Source: Sarcomyxa edulis (Eukaryota > Basidiomycota > Agaricomycetes > Agaricales > Mycenaceae). From it: a DNA stretch of 64,000 nt. Numbering within the stretch: the stretch's first letter is position 1; each line of letters opens with the position of its first letter. Made by a program: the position numbers and the translations under genes. Where the stretch lies: NCBI GenBank assembly GCA_009761415.1, contig QUOL01000014.1, positions 744,001-808,000 of the forward strand, read 5' to 3'. Of this stretch, positions 45,790-58,232 are shown piece by piece. The notes under the pieces were generated by a model. The model was given only the letters and a program-made list of their open reading frames with translations, did not search any database and was not told where the DNA came from.

Positions 45790-48700
45790 TCAGAACCACG
45801 CCATCCAGCTTTGATCGTTCCAGCTCGGATTCATCGCCCCAAAGTCAAAGTTGAGTGTATCAACGACAGCCATCCTCGATTCGGGTCCTAGCATTGAACT
45901 CGATTGACCTGGAGGTCCATCGACCGGAACTATTCCATACGTGAAGTTCCCAGAATAGAGATCCGGCAGGACAGGAGAAGGTGTTTGTAGCGGCGCGACC
46001 TGGAGAGACGGACTCCACGAATGTGACGGAGGGCACGATTGGGCAGCTCGGGCAGAACATTGGCATGGCTTACGTGTTGGGAACAACTTCAGTGCACGTT
46101 GATGTACCTCGGATATACACTGAGAGAGACTGGGATGTGCATTTGCGAAAGAATCGGTGGTCGGCTGAGGCGTCATGAAGGTCTGCGCATATTCTTTTGC
46201 GGTCCTAGTCCCGGGAGTATCTCGGCCATCGGAATCAGTAGTATCATCGGTATGTCTCAACACAAGGGAAGGTACGTCCTGGCCCTCGGCCCATCTCAGA
46301 TAAATATGGTTCGCCTTCTCTACCATCGTCTCGAGGATAGGCTAAGAAAGGTTCATTCCGGTCAATAACTCAGCATGCGCGGTAGCGATCGGCAAATGAC
46401 TCACAATGACTTGTAACGCCCTAGGACACGTTTCCTTGGCCTCGTTGAATAACAGACGCGCTCTTTCCAGTTCTTGAAGTGCTGCAGGAGACAAACAAGT
46501 GAACGGTGCTCTGGAAACCAAGATGCACAAGGCAACCTATGTACAAGTGGGAATCAGAGTTTAACTTAAGATGATGTTGTGGGAAAACGTACGGCGGCAG
46601 AGAAAGCGTTGGACCAGTACCATAATATCCGGGCGGTTAGATTGGGTTCCCGGCGGTATAAAGCCTCTACAGTGGCTATCATTCGCGAAGCGCTGAGGAA
46701 AACAGCCACTACGGAGGGAGCATATTTATGCCGACGGTTAAACGCCTCTTCAGGCCCGCTCAGCGCTCGGGTGAAGAATGTACGATGAAGTTGGAGAAGG
46801 ACTGCACCCACAAAAAAATTGAGCGTCAACTTAAGTGACCGGAATGCAAGAGACTTACCTGCTTCGAGAGCGGTAGATAGAGATGCTTTCTGCATGATCA
46901 AGGGACGGGACTGTGTGACACCAGATTGCAAAGGACGCGGAGTGGAAAAGTCACGGATCTTCCGGTCCAGATCGATAACAGTAGTATAGTCGATCACCGG
47001 ACTCGATATAATTTCGAGCACTGGACTGAGACAGTGAATGTAGCAGGAATGCTTCCATTCTTGATCTGGACGCCACCAATTGGCAATTAACGAAATTTCT
47101 CGTTTCCATATCATGAAAAAAGGCTCGTACAATAGTGGAGACTTTCCGACGGATCATTGCGGACGTCCGGCAAGTATGAAGGCCGTTTACAATCCATATG
47201 CTTCAGGAATAGAGATGGAGGACGGCCCAGAGAAAGAGACTGTAGAAAGCGTCAATGGGTGATTTGAGATGAACAAGAGGTAACGCACAAGACGCGCGTC
47301 GAGGTACATGAGCTCCCAGAACAGAGCTCGTCGCTTTTCGACTTCTTCCGGGATACCCTTGGACTTGACGCCGTCGCGATCTATAAGATAGAGGGGTCAA
47401 TAGAGCGCTTGAGCGGAAGTGATGAAGAGAACCGCACGTAGACCGATCTAACAACGCAGAAACCAAGTATGAGCACATGAAATCATAAACACATGAACCA
47501 ATAATGTCTTACGCTTTGTGCTAACTTAGCAGTCAGTCCCATAAGGCCCCAGGCGTGGCCAGCAGCCTTCTTCTTATCGGAGAAACTATTCAGAAAAGAG
47601 GATGAGCCACTTGAAATAAGGCGCAAGCACATGGCATACACTAGTAGATACCAAGTCCTGTGAATCACTCCTTATTCAGCAAGTGGCTTTTTAGATTGAC
47701 AATTAGAGGTGGCTCACATATAAAAGAGCGCAGAAATCGTGTCCACTGTGGTATCCTCCATAACGGGGATCTCAGTGAGAGACGCACGAGCGAGATGATG
47801 GTATCTTTCGGCATCAGGAGAGTCCGGAGCTTCATTCAGATTTACGAGGCAGCCTACGGCGAGTATCATGAGAAGTAATGCAAGACGACGAGGGCAAAGA
47901 TCTTCCAGCGGGCTACTGTACACATGGTGAAGCAGATTGGGCATAAAGGTCTCGTTCGGGTGAGGGTTGTACCTGCAAATGAAGAACAGACTCAGTATGA
48001 AGCGGCGTTGGCGGATGGGAAGACAAACGCACTGCCAAAGAGCGTTATCCCGAGCTTGCGCCCACAAGTATTCTGCATGAGACTGGGGAGGTAGCATACT
48101 CCGAATGAAATCCCGCATTGCGGGATTAGGTTCAGGAGTTATGCTCTCTGGGACTGGGAAATTGCGGCTTAGCCGTATAATCTCAGGTGGAAGCTGGTCG
48201 TCACGGGGATCCCGCTTAGGAATAAGCTATGAAGATAATATATGAAGAAGAGTGGTATCAGAAGGACAACGAAACCACTCACCTCATGGCATAACATCTC
48301 ATGGCATTCCTCAGGTGTAGCATGGTCGTGACTGTCGATATCCATGGACAGTTTAACGTGCTCGTGATCTTGAGAGTCCTTCTCAGGAGGAGGGGAAGGG
48401 ATTGTACCGGCACCTGTTTGCGTCCCGCCATATAGCCCCAACGCGCTTTTGATAGTGAGAAGGTCCGCCCTGAGAAGAGGATGAGGGTCATCCGAGCAGG
48501 TTGACTGCAATGATTCCAGTGCTTCTTCGAGGTGTCTGATACGGTCGCTCATTTCGATAATTTTGGCATGCAGTTGCTCCGTATTAGCGAGAATGAAGCT
48601 AAAAAATTAACGCTCTGAGCATCCAAGAGTCCTAGAAAATATCGAATGACCATAGCTACCGAGTTCCTTTGCCGGAAACCAAAACACCTTCTGGGCATAT

Positions 48701-49107
48701 TTCGGCGCATCCACGCTTTTTACAAGACGCACAAGGGAAAGACCGATCACACTAATATGAACATCATGAGCGACACTAATACTTATCAGTCTTCAAGGGA
48801 CTGACCTTTAACTTGAGCCTGCAGGTTTGAAGGTTAGCGCTTCGACATTAGGATCACCGTACTAGTCGTAAATGAAGACGCACCTGCGACATTCTGCACA
48901 TGATAATGGTTGTTTCTTCTGCGCTTTCTTGTTGACCAAGCCTTCAGCGATGAATATGTGGTCCAAAGGAGCGGAGGTGGGAAAGCAGTGTTCTTCAGGC
49001 TCTCTAGAGCGGCCTGCAGCTGTCTTGCGCGGTCTCTTGAGAGGACGAGGGTCGGGAGTATGTTCATCGGACAGGGTACTAGAGTCAGTTTCCGCAGAAG
49101 GGGACAT
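45790..49107 (-). CDS. Zn2Cys6 transcription factor with Fungal_trans domain, copy 2
   Basis: Paralogue of the preceding regulator with the same exon order. The start at 49107 gives MSPSAETDSS, then a basic RPRKTAAGR patch and the cluster CAECRR, LKLK, CDRSFPCAS and CKKRGCAEICPEG over four exons. The coiled coil is ANTEQLHAKIIEMSDRIRHL. The Fungal_trans region has LCPRRLALLLMILAVGCLVNL, DRDGVKSKGIPEEVEKRRAL, LFWELMYLDARL and LSLGRPPSLFL. The C-terminal region after ANHIYLRWAEG is Ser/Pro-rich and ends NFDFGAMNPSWNDQSWMAWF. Conservation of that terminal block between otherwise diverged C-terminal regions suggests function. Differences are spread along the whole length, so the duplication is not recent. 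Confidence 0.87.
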
Positions 49108-49980
49108 GGTGCGGTTGCGTGGAATTCGGGGAAGGCTGAAAAGGTGGTAAGTTTATGGGAAAGACGCTGTACTAGATCAAGAAGCAAACAGGCACATATA
49201 CAGCCTCAATGGATGGGAATATACTATTATTAACGGCACGCTGCTATTGGTCTTTAGGAAAAAAAGGATGACATATATAGCATACCCTTTTGACGAGATG
49301 CCAATTGTCAGCGGCGCTCCCATCAGATGGAGCTCCCATGATGTTTCCCAAGCCCAAACCTCATAAAACGTCTGCGACCTCAGCCCCGACTCTACTTATC
49401 ATGATATCTTGTAGGATGGTTTCACCTTGGCCATTAGACTGTAGTCATGAGGAAAAAGACGCGAGTAACAAGCTGTAGGAAGAACCAGCCCAGTGGCGGA
49501 AGGCACGTAAAACTAGTCTCCTTAAAGCAGAGTAAACAAATCGTTCAACCCTCGTGCCTCGGGATATTCTTGTTTGACGTCTGCTTTTTGATCCGGGTCC
49601 TTGTCGATAGCTCATTTCAATCTCCGCTCGGCAGGTCGGCAAATCACGAGCACTCTCAAATCGCGTACACAAAAGTCAATAGGCGCTCAATGACATCTCT
49701 CCTACCTGCGCGTAATTCTACAATAATCTCCCGAAATATTCGTTGATATCAAACATTATGTATCATGCTGTAATGTAATCTATTCCCTCTCCAACCAACT
49801 GGTTTAAGAAGCCGGATTTTCGCTGTACATCGACTCAAGGTCTCGAAAAACTGACCAACATCGTCGCGCTGTCTCTGCCCCAAGTCCTTGAAGTCCGATT
49901 CAGAGTCTGAAGAGTGGATGTATAAGACAAAGGTGCGTTAGGAGATTCGTCTTTGGGTGCAAAAGGCGTCTGTAACATGA
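49108..49980. other. Spacer upstream of transcription factor 2
   Basis: Expected promoter of the leftward regulator. Read on both strands with no recognisable gene. A short minus-strand frame near 49.9 kb (SDFKDLGQRQRDDVGQFFE) may belong to the unrecognised gene to its right. Confidence 0.4.
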
Positions 49981-50507
49981 TCATTGAGTATTGACACTGA
50001 TAAACCGGCTCGAAACAGCAAAGATCTCGTTTTGTGTGATATTAGAAGGAACCAGACCCCAGCAAGCTTGCGTATAAATCAGAACAGCATGTTGCATTCT
50101 GCCATACGAAGCCTCAGAATATCTGGGAGTAAAATATGAGTAAAATACATCACATGGAGAGAATGGGAAGCTTACACTGAAGGAATCCTGTCGCTTATGG
50201 CCAAAATTTGTGACAACAGGGCCCAAAGGATAGGCAGCATAAGACAGTATCGTTGAAGAGTCGTCTCTCCCGAGGACATCGGAGGAAAACATGGGAATAG
50301 CAGCAGGAGACGAAGAGTAAGTCCCTTTTCTTGCGCGACGGCTATCAAAGAAACCAACGAGAAGTCGTGCAGAAACATCCACTGGCACGTAGTTTGGGTA
50401 GCCGAGAAGTAAAACCCGCTACCATTCCCAGATATTTCGGCTGCCTCTTTGTCGACAATCGTCCCGACTGATTTAATCGCCCATTCCTCGAGCTGTCGAC
50501 GTGCCAT
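49981..50507 (-). CDS. Unrecognised protein, possibly incomplete
   Basis: A minus-strand coding-like segment. A first frame (MARRQLEEWAIKSVGTIVDK ...) starts at ATG 50507. A second frame (YVPVDVSARLLVGFFDSRRA ... LGRDDSSTILSYAAYPLGPV) takes over near 50390. After a plausible intron (donor near 50180, acceptor near 50120) it continues as ASYGRMQHAVLIYTQACWGL and stops at 49981. Composition is protein-like but the frame switch has no clean GT..AG intron. A further exon-like frame (50531-50663, AERKAVNANEIVEFMYPSKA) lies upstream on the same strand. No family was recognised. It may be a gene with poorly resolved splicing or a decaying gene. Confidence 0.35.
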
Positions 50508-51487
50508 AAGAGAATCGGATCGTACCCCATTTACTCATGGTCCAGGTGATCCACTGTCATAGTGCGAGCGGCCTTGGGAACACTGGCTTTGCTTGGGTAC
50601 ATAAACTCGACGATCTCGTTCGCATTGACAGCCTTGCGTTCCGCGAAAAATTGGGAACGTCTCTATGATCTGCCTTCTGAGTTTCTCCAAGGGGCCGTGA
50701 AAAGTTTGGGAAGAGATTCGCCGCCTAGAGTCCAAAGGTTTTTGGAATTGATTTGAGCTCAAGCTGTCGAGCTCGGGAGTGTGTGGTGATAGCGAGACTC
50801 TATTTTTTGATAGGTGTAGGAAGACTCACTGACTTGGACCTCTGCATCAGAAGTTGGATGGGTTCACGTTTGGCATTGAGATGGACAGTGGGAAGGAAAA
50901 AAGAAGAATTTCAATAACTTCATTACTTGCAATTGTTAACGCGGCGAAAAGGTATTCAATTTTTGTTCAATTCAATTCAACGACTTGTAATGGATTTAGG
51001 CATTTCAAGCTCCGATTCAAAACCACCTATCGACAAGCCCCTCGCGTCAAAAAGCAGACTACGTAAAACCGGAAAACGCCGCAAACACTACGCGGCGGCG
51101 GCAACGTGGCAACTTTTGCCCATTTTAGGATATTTCTTTCCTTTTTCGGACGCGCCGCAACGCGCACCTCCGTGACGCCAGCTGTCTTGCCACACTGGCG
51201 GCCGCTGCCAACGCTGGGCGTACATTGTACGACGAATGCATGAGATCAATTCAAAAAGCCGCAGCTCGCAATAGTTTCCCCGAGAAGATATATACAGATA
51301 AGCAATTGTATATCGTCCGGTCGTATCCGACGGTCCACATACGCCATATCCCTCTCCTTGGTATATGTACCGTGACTAGAATCTCCGAGAACGCCATAAC
51401 CCCCCAGGTCTGTTGTCTCCTTCCATTGCACATCAAAGGAGACCCACAGCGATATCGTTCCGATTGATATCTCCTTCACAACCCCAC
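50508..51487. other. Spacer with one exon-like frame
   Basis: It contains the frame at 50531-50663 on the minus strand, bounded upstream by an acceptor-like ATAG and downstream by a donor-like GTAAAT. The rest, including a GCGGCGG patch near 51090, shows nothing recognisable. Confidence 0.35.
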
Positions 51488-53936
51488 TTAAATCTTCGTG
51501 TCTGTTTTCTTCTTCCTTTCCTCGTCTGCTGCCTTCTCCATCATACGCTTCGTCTCACTCGCAGCTTCGGCCAGGTAGTGCTTGAACTCGGCGGTTTTCC
51601 GCTTCAAACTCGTGATTGTCCACCGAATGTAATCGTTTCCAATCGAATACGATAGTCCATACCCATCAGACACCACTAGAAGGAAAGTTAGTGACATGGA
51701 CGACAAAGAAAAATCCGTTCTATACCCACCTTCACCATAACCCCATCCATCGAAATAATTACTACTCAGCTGACTGGTGCTCAGTTCCCAATGACTGGTC
51801 TTCGAGAACGCCTCGTCCTGGTAGATTTCCGGTAACGGCTCCCCGTCTTTCAACACCTTTTTCAGACCAAAAAGATGTCGATCAACACCTTGGCCATCGG
51901 CAGCCCAGGCTGCATATTGAAGGTGACGGGTAGCTGCGGCCCGGAAAAGGGCAGCTCTGTGTGTATCCTGTACGCATCAAGATAATCAGAATCATGATGC
52001 CAGAAAACGATGCAATGTTCAGTGATCGTAATCATGATTCCACAACTTACTGATTCTTCCGGATCCAACATAGCCTCTGCCCAGGCTTTGGTTTCGTTGC
52101 TGGCACTCCTGATGACCTCAGTCCTCCCAAGCTGGAACTTTCGTGTCTGCGCGCTTTCGTATGTGATGCCAGGCCTTCCGAACATCTTGTGGAATGCAAG
52201 TTGTTTCACGAGCTGCGCCCATGCATCAGGAGAAACTTTGTGATTCTTGATATAATCTTTTCCATAGCCTTTGTAATGAAGGACCTACACAATGCGCATC
52301 AATATCAACATCTTCGTGAATACGTACGCCAAGCTCACCTCCAAATCATGTGATTCAACAAGTTCGTCGAACCGCTGCTCGGCCTCCTTCACCAAAGTCT
52401 TCACCTTGTCGTTGACATCGAATTTCAACTCGACGGGGTTGGGGAGATCCTTCGCTGTCTCGTCTGTGCGTACTGGGCCGAGATCGATCTTCTTGTGAGC
52501 GATAGTAGCGAGCATAAATTCGTTCATTCGCAGTGTAGGAGTTCCATCCATGCATGAATGCTCGCCTAAGAAGCCAGAGCGTCCGTTATCATAGACAATC
52601 ACTGCAGGTATGTATGTCAATTTGAGACCTTCCCGAGGAACTGAGAAACAGACGTGCATTGATGTTTGTCGTAGAACCGGTTTCTTCCATCACCAACCCA
52701 GGTCCCCCACGATATATCCTCTCTCGTCACTGGTTTGGTATCATCTAAGCACACTATGATCATCGCGCTTTCGATGGCTTCCAAGGACTTTGCATTCAGT
52801 CCACTCGGCGATGCGGCAAGAAGAACCTCTCGCGCATCCGCCCATTTATCACGGTTATCGGATGTAAGGGCACCGATTGGAACAGGTGAAGGTGTCGATC
52901 CTGCTAGAGCAATTATTCTTTCAATCTGACTGTAGAATCATATATGAGGTCGAGTTCAGGAAGATTTAATCGACGGTGGACCTCACACTTCGAGTTCTGC
53001 AGCGGAAATTTCTTGTCCAGAGGGAGTGACGAGGGGAACAAGGAAGAATTTGTTCTTCCGTATGAGGACGACATGGTTGTGGGTTGCTGGATCGAATTTA
53101 CGTGCGATGTCGGATGGTTTCGTTGGGTACCGCGAAGCGTGGAATCTGCAAAGTCAAGGCTTTAGCATGACGCGGCGTAAATGACAGGCTACGAGGAGAG
53201 GTCATTGGAAAGTTCGAGTTCAGGTCATATATGAGATCGAACCTGGAGGCGGAAGGTATCAACCATACCGCCTCCAAGGTCATCATCAAAGTGACGAAGA
53301 AGTAGTGGTTTGAATAGTTGATTTGAGATCGACGTACAGCCATTTATACGATGCCATGCACAGTGGCGCTCCTCGTACTTTTTCGGGTTCTAATTGCTGA
53401 CTTGACATGCACATGGGTAGAGCTTTAGCCACTACACAGGAAAGCGATAAATTGACTCACGTTTCCGTCATATGTCTGAAGGGTAGAATAGCCTTAATCA
53501 AAGCAGAGGCTCTCTTGGCAGGGTCCCGCCTGAGTCTATCATCTAAATGCACGAAGAAATAGCTGACGAATACGACGACAGGATCTCGATATCCCATATA
53601 CGCAGCCTCGTTCCACCAATCACTCAACCAGTTCTTGATCTCTGGGTCTGCAGCTCGCTGTTCCAGACGTTTCTGCAATTCTGCAGCTTGCGATGAAGCA
53701 AGGAAGGCTTTGACGACAGACTCGGTCTGTGCGAAAGCGGTGGGGGTAAGATGAGGGCGAACTGTTTCGAGGTATTTGTGAGCAGTGGATGAAAGGGTTG
53801 GAACGGGTAGATGAGGGAGTGATGCCTGGTAGCGGAGCATGGGGCCAGCCGTGGGGTCAATTGAGTATCCAGGAGGAGGAGTCTCTACAGAGCGAGAGGG
53901 CGCTGAAGTCTTGAATGTCGCGCGGGGTTTCGACAT
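51488..53936 (-). CDS. Carnitine O-acetyltransferase
   Basis: Transfers acetyl groups between CoA and carnitine for movement between peroxisomes, mitochondria and cytosol. The start at 53936 gives a basic, Ser/Thr-rich N-terminus (MSKPRATFKTSAPSRS) that could act as a mitochondrial presequence. Family blocks in order: LPHLPVPTLSSTAHKYLETV, WLSDWWNEAAYMGYRDPVVV, FDPATHNHVVLIRKNKFF, WVGDGRNRFYDKH, and the catalytic histidine in GEHSCMDGTP. The C-terminal half has SAQTRKFQLGRTEVIRSAS (carnitine and CoA site residues), AADGQGVDRHLFGLKK, and SYSIGNDYIRWTITS. It ends RKKKTDTKI with no SKL/AKL peroxisomal tag, so location is mitochondrial or cytosolic by inference. The length of about 640 residues is normal. 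Confidence 0.92.
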
Positions 53937-55006
53937 GTTGGTTCTCTGAGCGCACTGAGTCAAAGACGAGGTATCTGGAGAAACAGGAAACGTACGTTTA
54001 TGATTCGAGGCAAAAGAGAAAGTCTAGAGGACGATTTAAGCATACCAACAAGGTATATGGCTGTATTATTCGGTGAGCGGGCGATGGTACACTCTTATGC
54101 TCCGTAACGCGACTTTCGAGTATAAAATATATCGAAGAGATCTATACGGGTCTAATAGGTCAGTGCTCTAGATCCGGGGCTTGATGGCTTTGGGGGTAGA
54201 CTATTACAGTCACGGTGAAAGCCAGCTTTTGAAGGAGGAGACACCGGTTACCGGGGTAGGCGATCTCCACACGTGTTTGATTTCGGCCCAGTCCGAGTCG
54301 CGTCCGCCGAGCCATCACATGATCACTGCATCTCTTGACGCCGTCCCTCTCGTTCATCGTAAACTCCGGATGATCAACATCCTAAGAGTTACTTACCCTC
54401 TATCGCCCGCCTCGACGTAACTTTGTTGGAGGATATTGCGTTTGTGCTATGGGGGGCTTCTGAATGCGTGGAAGATTGTCACCTGGGCCTGGGGACTCTC
54501 GAACATCTTCAAGTTCGCTAACCTTCCTTTTCCAGAGTTTTGAGCGACTAGCTAGACGCAAAAAAATTGTTTATTTCGAACAATGTCTATGTCATTAGTA
54601 TCATGAATCGACAAGCGCTCCGCGGGTCCGTAATCGGAAGTTCTTTCCATCGTTCATCTCGGCGTTCAATCCTATCATGAAGGGCTTCTTTGTTGAACCC
54701 ATAACAACATCACGCTAATTTTGTTATCGTGGTTCTGACTGGTTCTGAAGAAGAAGAAGAAGGAAGCCTCCATTTCAGATCTAGGTATGTCATTGGCATA
54801 ACTACTTGCTCTTCAATTTTAACGTTATATAATGACTGAAGGTTCAATCCTATCGGAATGTTCCCTACGCTATTCATCCATCAAAATCCCATCCTACAGC
54901 CGTTATTCGCCCTCTGCTCTCACTTGCATAGTCTTATGAGTGGTGAAAGGCGCTCAAACGTTTCGAATACTCTGTTGCGCACCGTTCTCTTCGACAGTAT
55001 TTAGCC
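53937..55006. other. Spacer between carnitine acetyltransferase and the coiled-coil gene
   Basis: About 1.1 kb holding divergent promoters. It contains a GAA microsatellite (54747-54761). A protein-like frame just upstream of the next gene's ATG (54950-55006, ending HRSLRQYLA) suggests that gene might start further left. Confidence 0.4.
54747..54761 (+). repeat. GAA microsatellite
   Basis: Five GAA units in tandem, apparently non-coding. Confidence 0.7.
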
Positions 55007-55610
55007 ATGAACAGCAAAGAATGGCTGGAAAGACAATTTGTATGCATCAGATCTTGGTATTTCGGGATTGAGACTGACCTGGCAGGATGCAGCAGATATA
55101 TGGTGCCATGGTCGCAGAGGCTGACCACGAACTCGTAGAAGCTCGTCGTGAGATCGCGTCCCAACGTTTAGAGGTAAACCACTCCGTGACTTCACCGTGA
55201 AGACGCGAGTCCTGACTCTAGCCAACGGGAGTACTAGATCCGCCGTCTTAAAGATGAGATTTCCGTCCTGAAAAGCCGAATATATCTGGCAGACCACTCG
55301 TACAAGATGGTAAATCGTTCTCTTTCCATTACTGCGTTCTACTCACTATATACTGATGTTCTTTCAGATAGAAAACCAACAGCATCTGTTCCGTGTCCTC
55401 CGTGACGCGTATGAGACGAAGAACGCAGCATTCGAAGCACAAAGCCTGCTGCTCGAAGCACTAGCAGAGATACAGGGGCTGGTTCCCCAAACAACGAATC
55501 CGGAAAGTCTTCCGACTCCATCACAATCTGCTCATTCTTCCCTAGCTTCGCTTTCTCCGAAGACCCTCATCTTGGCCCTTCCTCCTGGAGAGAAGCCCGA
55601 GCCGAGGTAA
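55007..55610 (+). CDS. Small coiled-coil protein of unknown function
   Basis: Predicted from four joined exons: MNSKEWLERQF, then QIYGAMVAEADHELVEARRE, then RRLKDEISVLKSRIYLADHS, then ENQQHLFRVLRDAYETKNAA through to the TAA at 55608-55610. Heptad-like spacing of Leu, Ile and Ala over about 90 residues indicates a coiled coil. The C-terminal 50 residues are Ser/Pro/Thr-rich and disordered. Introns of about 50-75 bases with GT..AG ends keep the frame open. No known domain recognised. An in-frame stretch upstream of the chosen ATG is open to about 54950, so the true start may be earlier. It converges with the sterol-isomerase-like gene on the other strand. Confidence 0.5.
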
Positions 55611-55922
55611 GTAGGTTGTGGCTGGAGTTGGCAAGTTTGTGATACTAATTACTCACGGGCTTTATTTCGCCCAAAATCTCTTTCTAGAACCACCTCGTCT
55701 GGAACGAGTATGTGAAGAGCATCGAAGGCCTCACAGGATATACGACGTGTATTATGATACGAATAAAGACCCCCCTTTCGTCTTTGACTGCGCAGCCCCG
55801 ACACATCCAGAATAACGATGTCTCGTTCCGTTCAAACCATCCTGTTTGTCGATTGACAGCCAGTACAGCAAGCACAAAAACTAATGCAATCTACGGCCCC
55901 AGGTCGTCGCGTTCTTGGATGA
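55611..55922. other. Convergent 3' spacer
   Basis: 312 bases between the stops of the coiled-coil gene and the first sterol-isomerase-like gene. No gene recognised. Confidence 0.4.
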
Positions 55923-56856
55923 TCAAATCCTTTTCATTTTATTAGCTTGCGTCGATCGCAGGGCACGGGATATCTGGAAGTAGGAGTCAATCATGAGCCC
56001 TCCGGGAATGAGCACCCATCTGTCATGCCAGTTCGGTGATCAGCATACGACAACCTGAGAAAAAGTGTGCATCGACTTACATTCCGTTCAGAAACTGAAG
56101 GAAGAAGAGGATTAGAGGGGTGTTTCCAGAAAGAGATACCGGCAGACTCACTGTGAGGTAGACCCAAAGATAGAGAATGTTGGATGTCACCATGTTCGTG
56201 TTTCCAGAAAGCCACTCGGGGCAGAAAGTCATCCAACTAGATCAAGCAGGTCAGCAAGTTAAAAACACAAACCTGGGTCGGACCTGGTGCCCTCACGTTC
56301 CATATATCTCAGCAGTGCCGACGAGTACTATCCAGTAATGCCGAGCTGGGTCATCAGCTACAAGCTGTTTCAGTATGTAGCAGCAGAGCGGACCCGCTCC
56401 CAATACAGTCAAGATCTCCAGCGATACGACGGTGGGATCTGAATATCCCCAACGAAAATCGGCGGCAGCGTATTCCTTCCCTACCATAAGCATATAAGAT
56501 CAGATTTCTCCCCTCCCACATCGATCATCACGGGCCAGACGTACACATCTCCGCAAGAATTCCTGTACTCGTGTTCACTTGCCGACCAAACGTGGAGTAG
56601 TAGAGAAAAGGTCCTTCAATGCTAAAATGGACCATGGCGTCGAAGGCCTGCACCATACACCAAACACAAGTTAGAGACATCCCATACGCGTCCATACATA
56701 CGCACATACCAACCATACAAAAGCCACCCGGTCTTGCCATCTCGCATTCTTTCGAAATAGGACTTTGGAGCCAGCGTACGCAGCAAACGCGATCGAGCCT
56801 ATGACCGCCAAGGAGAATGCAGCGAATGCTGTATATACAGACTGTGTGTCAGACAT
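55923..56856 (-). CDS. EXPERA/emopamil-binding sterol isomerase-like protein, copy 1
   Basis: Polytopic ER protein of the emopamil-binding family, which moves the sterol double bond from C8 to C7. Four to five hydrophobic segments are visible. The residues known to be essential in human EBP have counterparts: His and Glu in VHFSIEG, Glu and Thr in SLEILT, Asn and Trp in LNGMW. Other family blocks are EYAAADFRWGYSDPT and GAGPLCCYILKQLV. The start at 56856 gives MSDTQSVYTAFAAFSL; the stop at 55923 follows ANKMKRI. Several short introns. It is a tandem paralogue of the gene at 57230-58154, from which it is separated by 373 bases. Confidence 0.87.
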
Positions 56857-57229
56857 TGCTGAAGGTGGAAAAGAGGAGACAGGAAAGTGTCCTTACCTAT
56901 AATACAAATAGGTGGTTCGATATAATATATAAGGATTAGCGAATGGGCAGACTAGCATTATATGCTCAGAAAATCAGACCATGTCGGCCAATGTAAGAAA
57001 ATAATCATTCGACCCATAGGTAATCAACGGTTCTGCTTCGTGCAGTGTCCATCGGTACTCGTTTCCAGCGCCACGGGGACGACAAGACAAACACGCGAAA
57101 TATTTCGACCTATAAAGCGTCCAACAGACGTAACTAGTTGTCATTCGCAATAGAGCACGTAGCAAACAAGAAATCAGTGTAGGTCCACGAGAATGAGACC
57201 CTTCCTCAGTCAATCGATGTTCTGAACGA
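56857..57229. other. Spacer between the two sterol-isomerase-like genes
   Basis: 373 bases holding the promoter of copy 1. An AT-rich stretch with TATAATATATAAGG-like sequence near 56919-56935 may contain its TATA element. Confidence 0.45.
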
Positions 57230-58154
<925 letters not shown>

Positions 58155-58232
58155 CGTGATGGTGAAGAGGCTCGTTCGACGCGTGAGATCAAGAGAGATC
58201 AAGTCGTGCTTCCGAGTCGAGCTCCCACCATC
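58155..58232. promoter_or_regulatory. 78-base divergent promoter, sterol isomerase copy 2 / F-box gene
   Basis: The start codons at 58154 (minus) and 58233 (plus) face away from each other with only 78 bases between them. The core promoters must therefore overlap, or one transcript starts inside the other gene. No TATA box was recognised. Confidence 0.5.
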
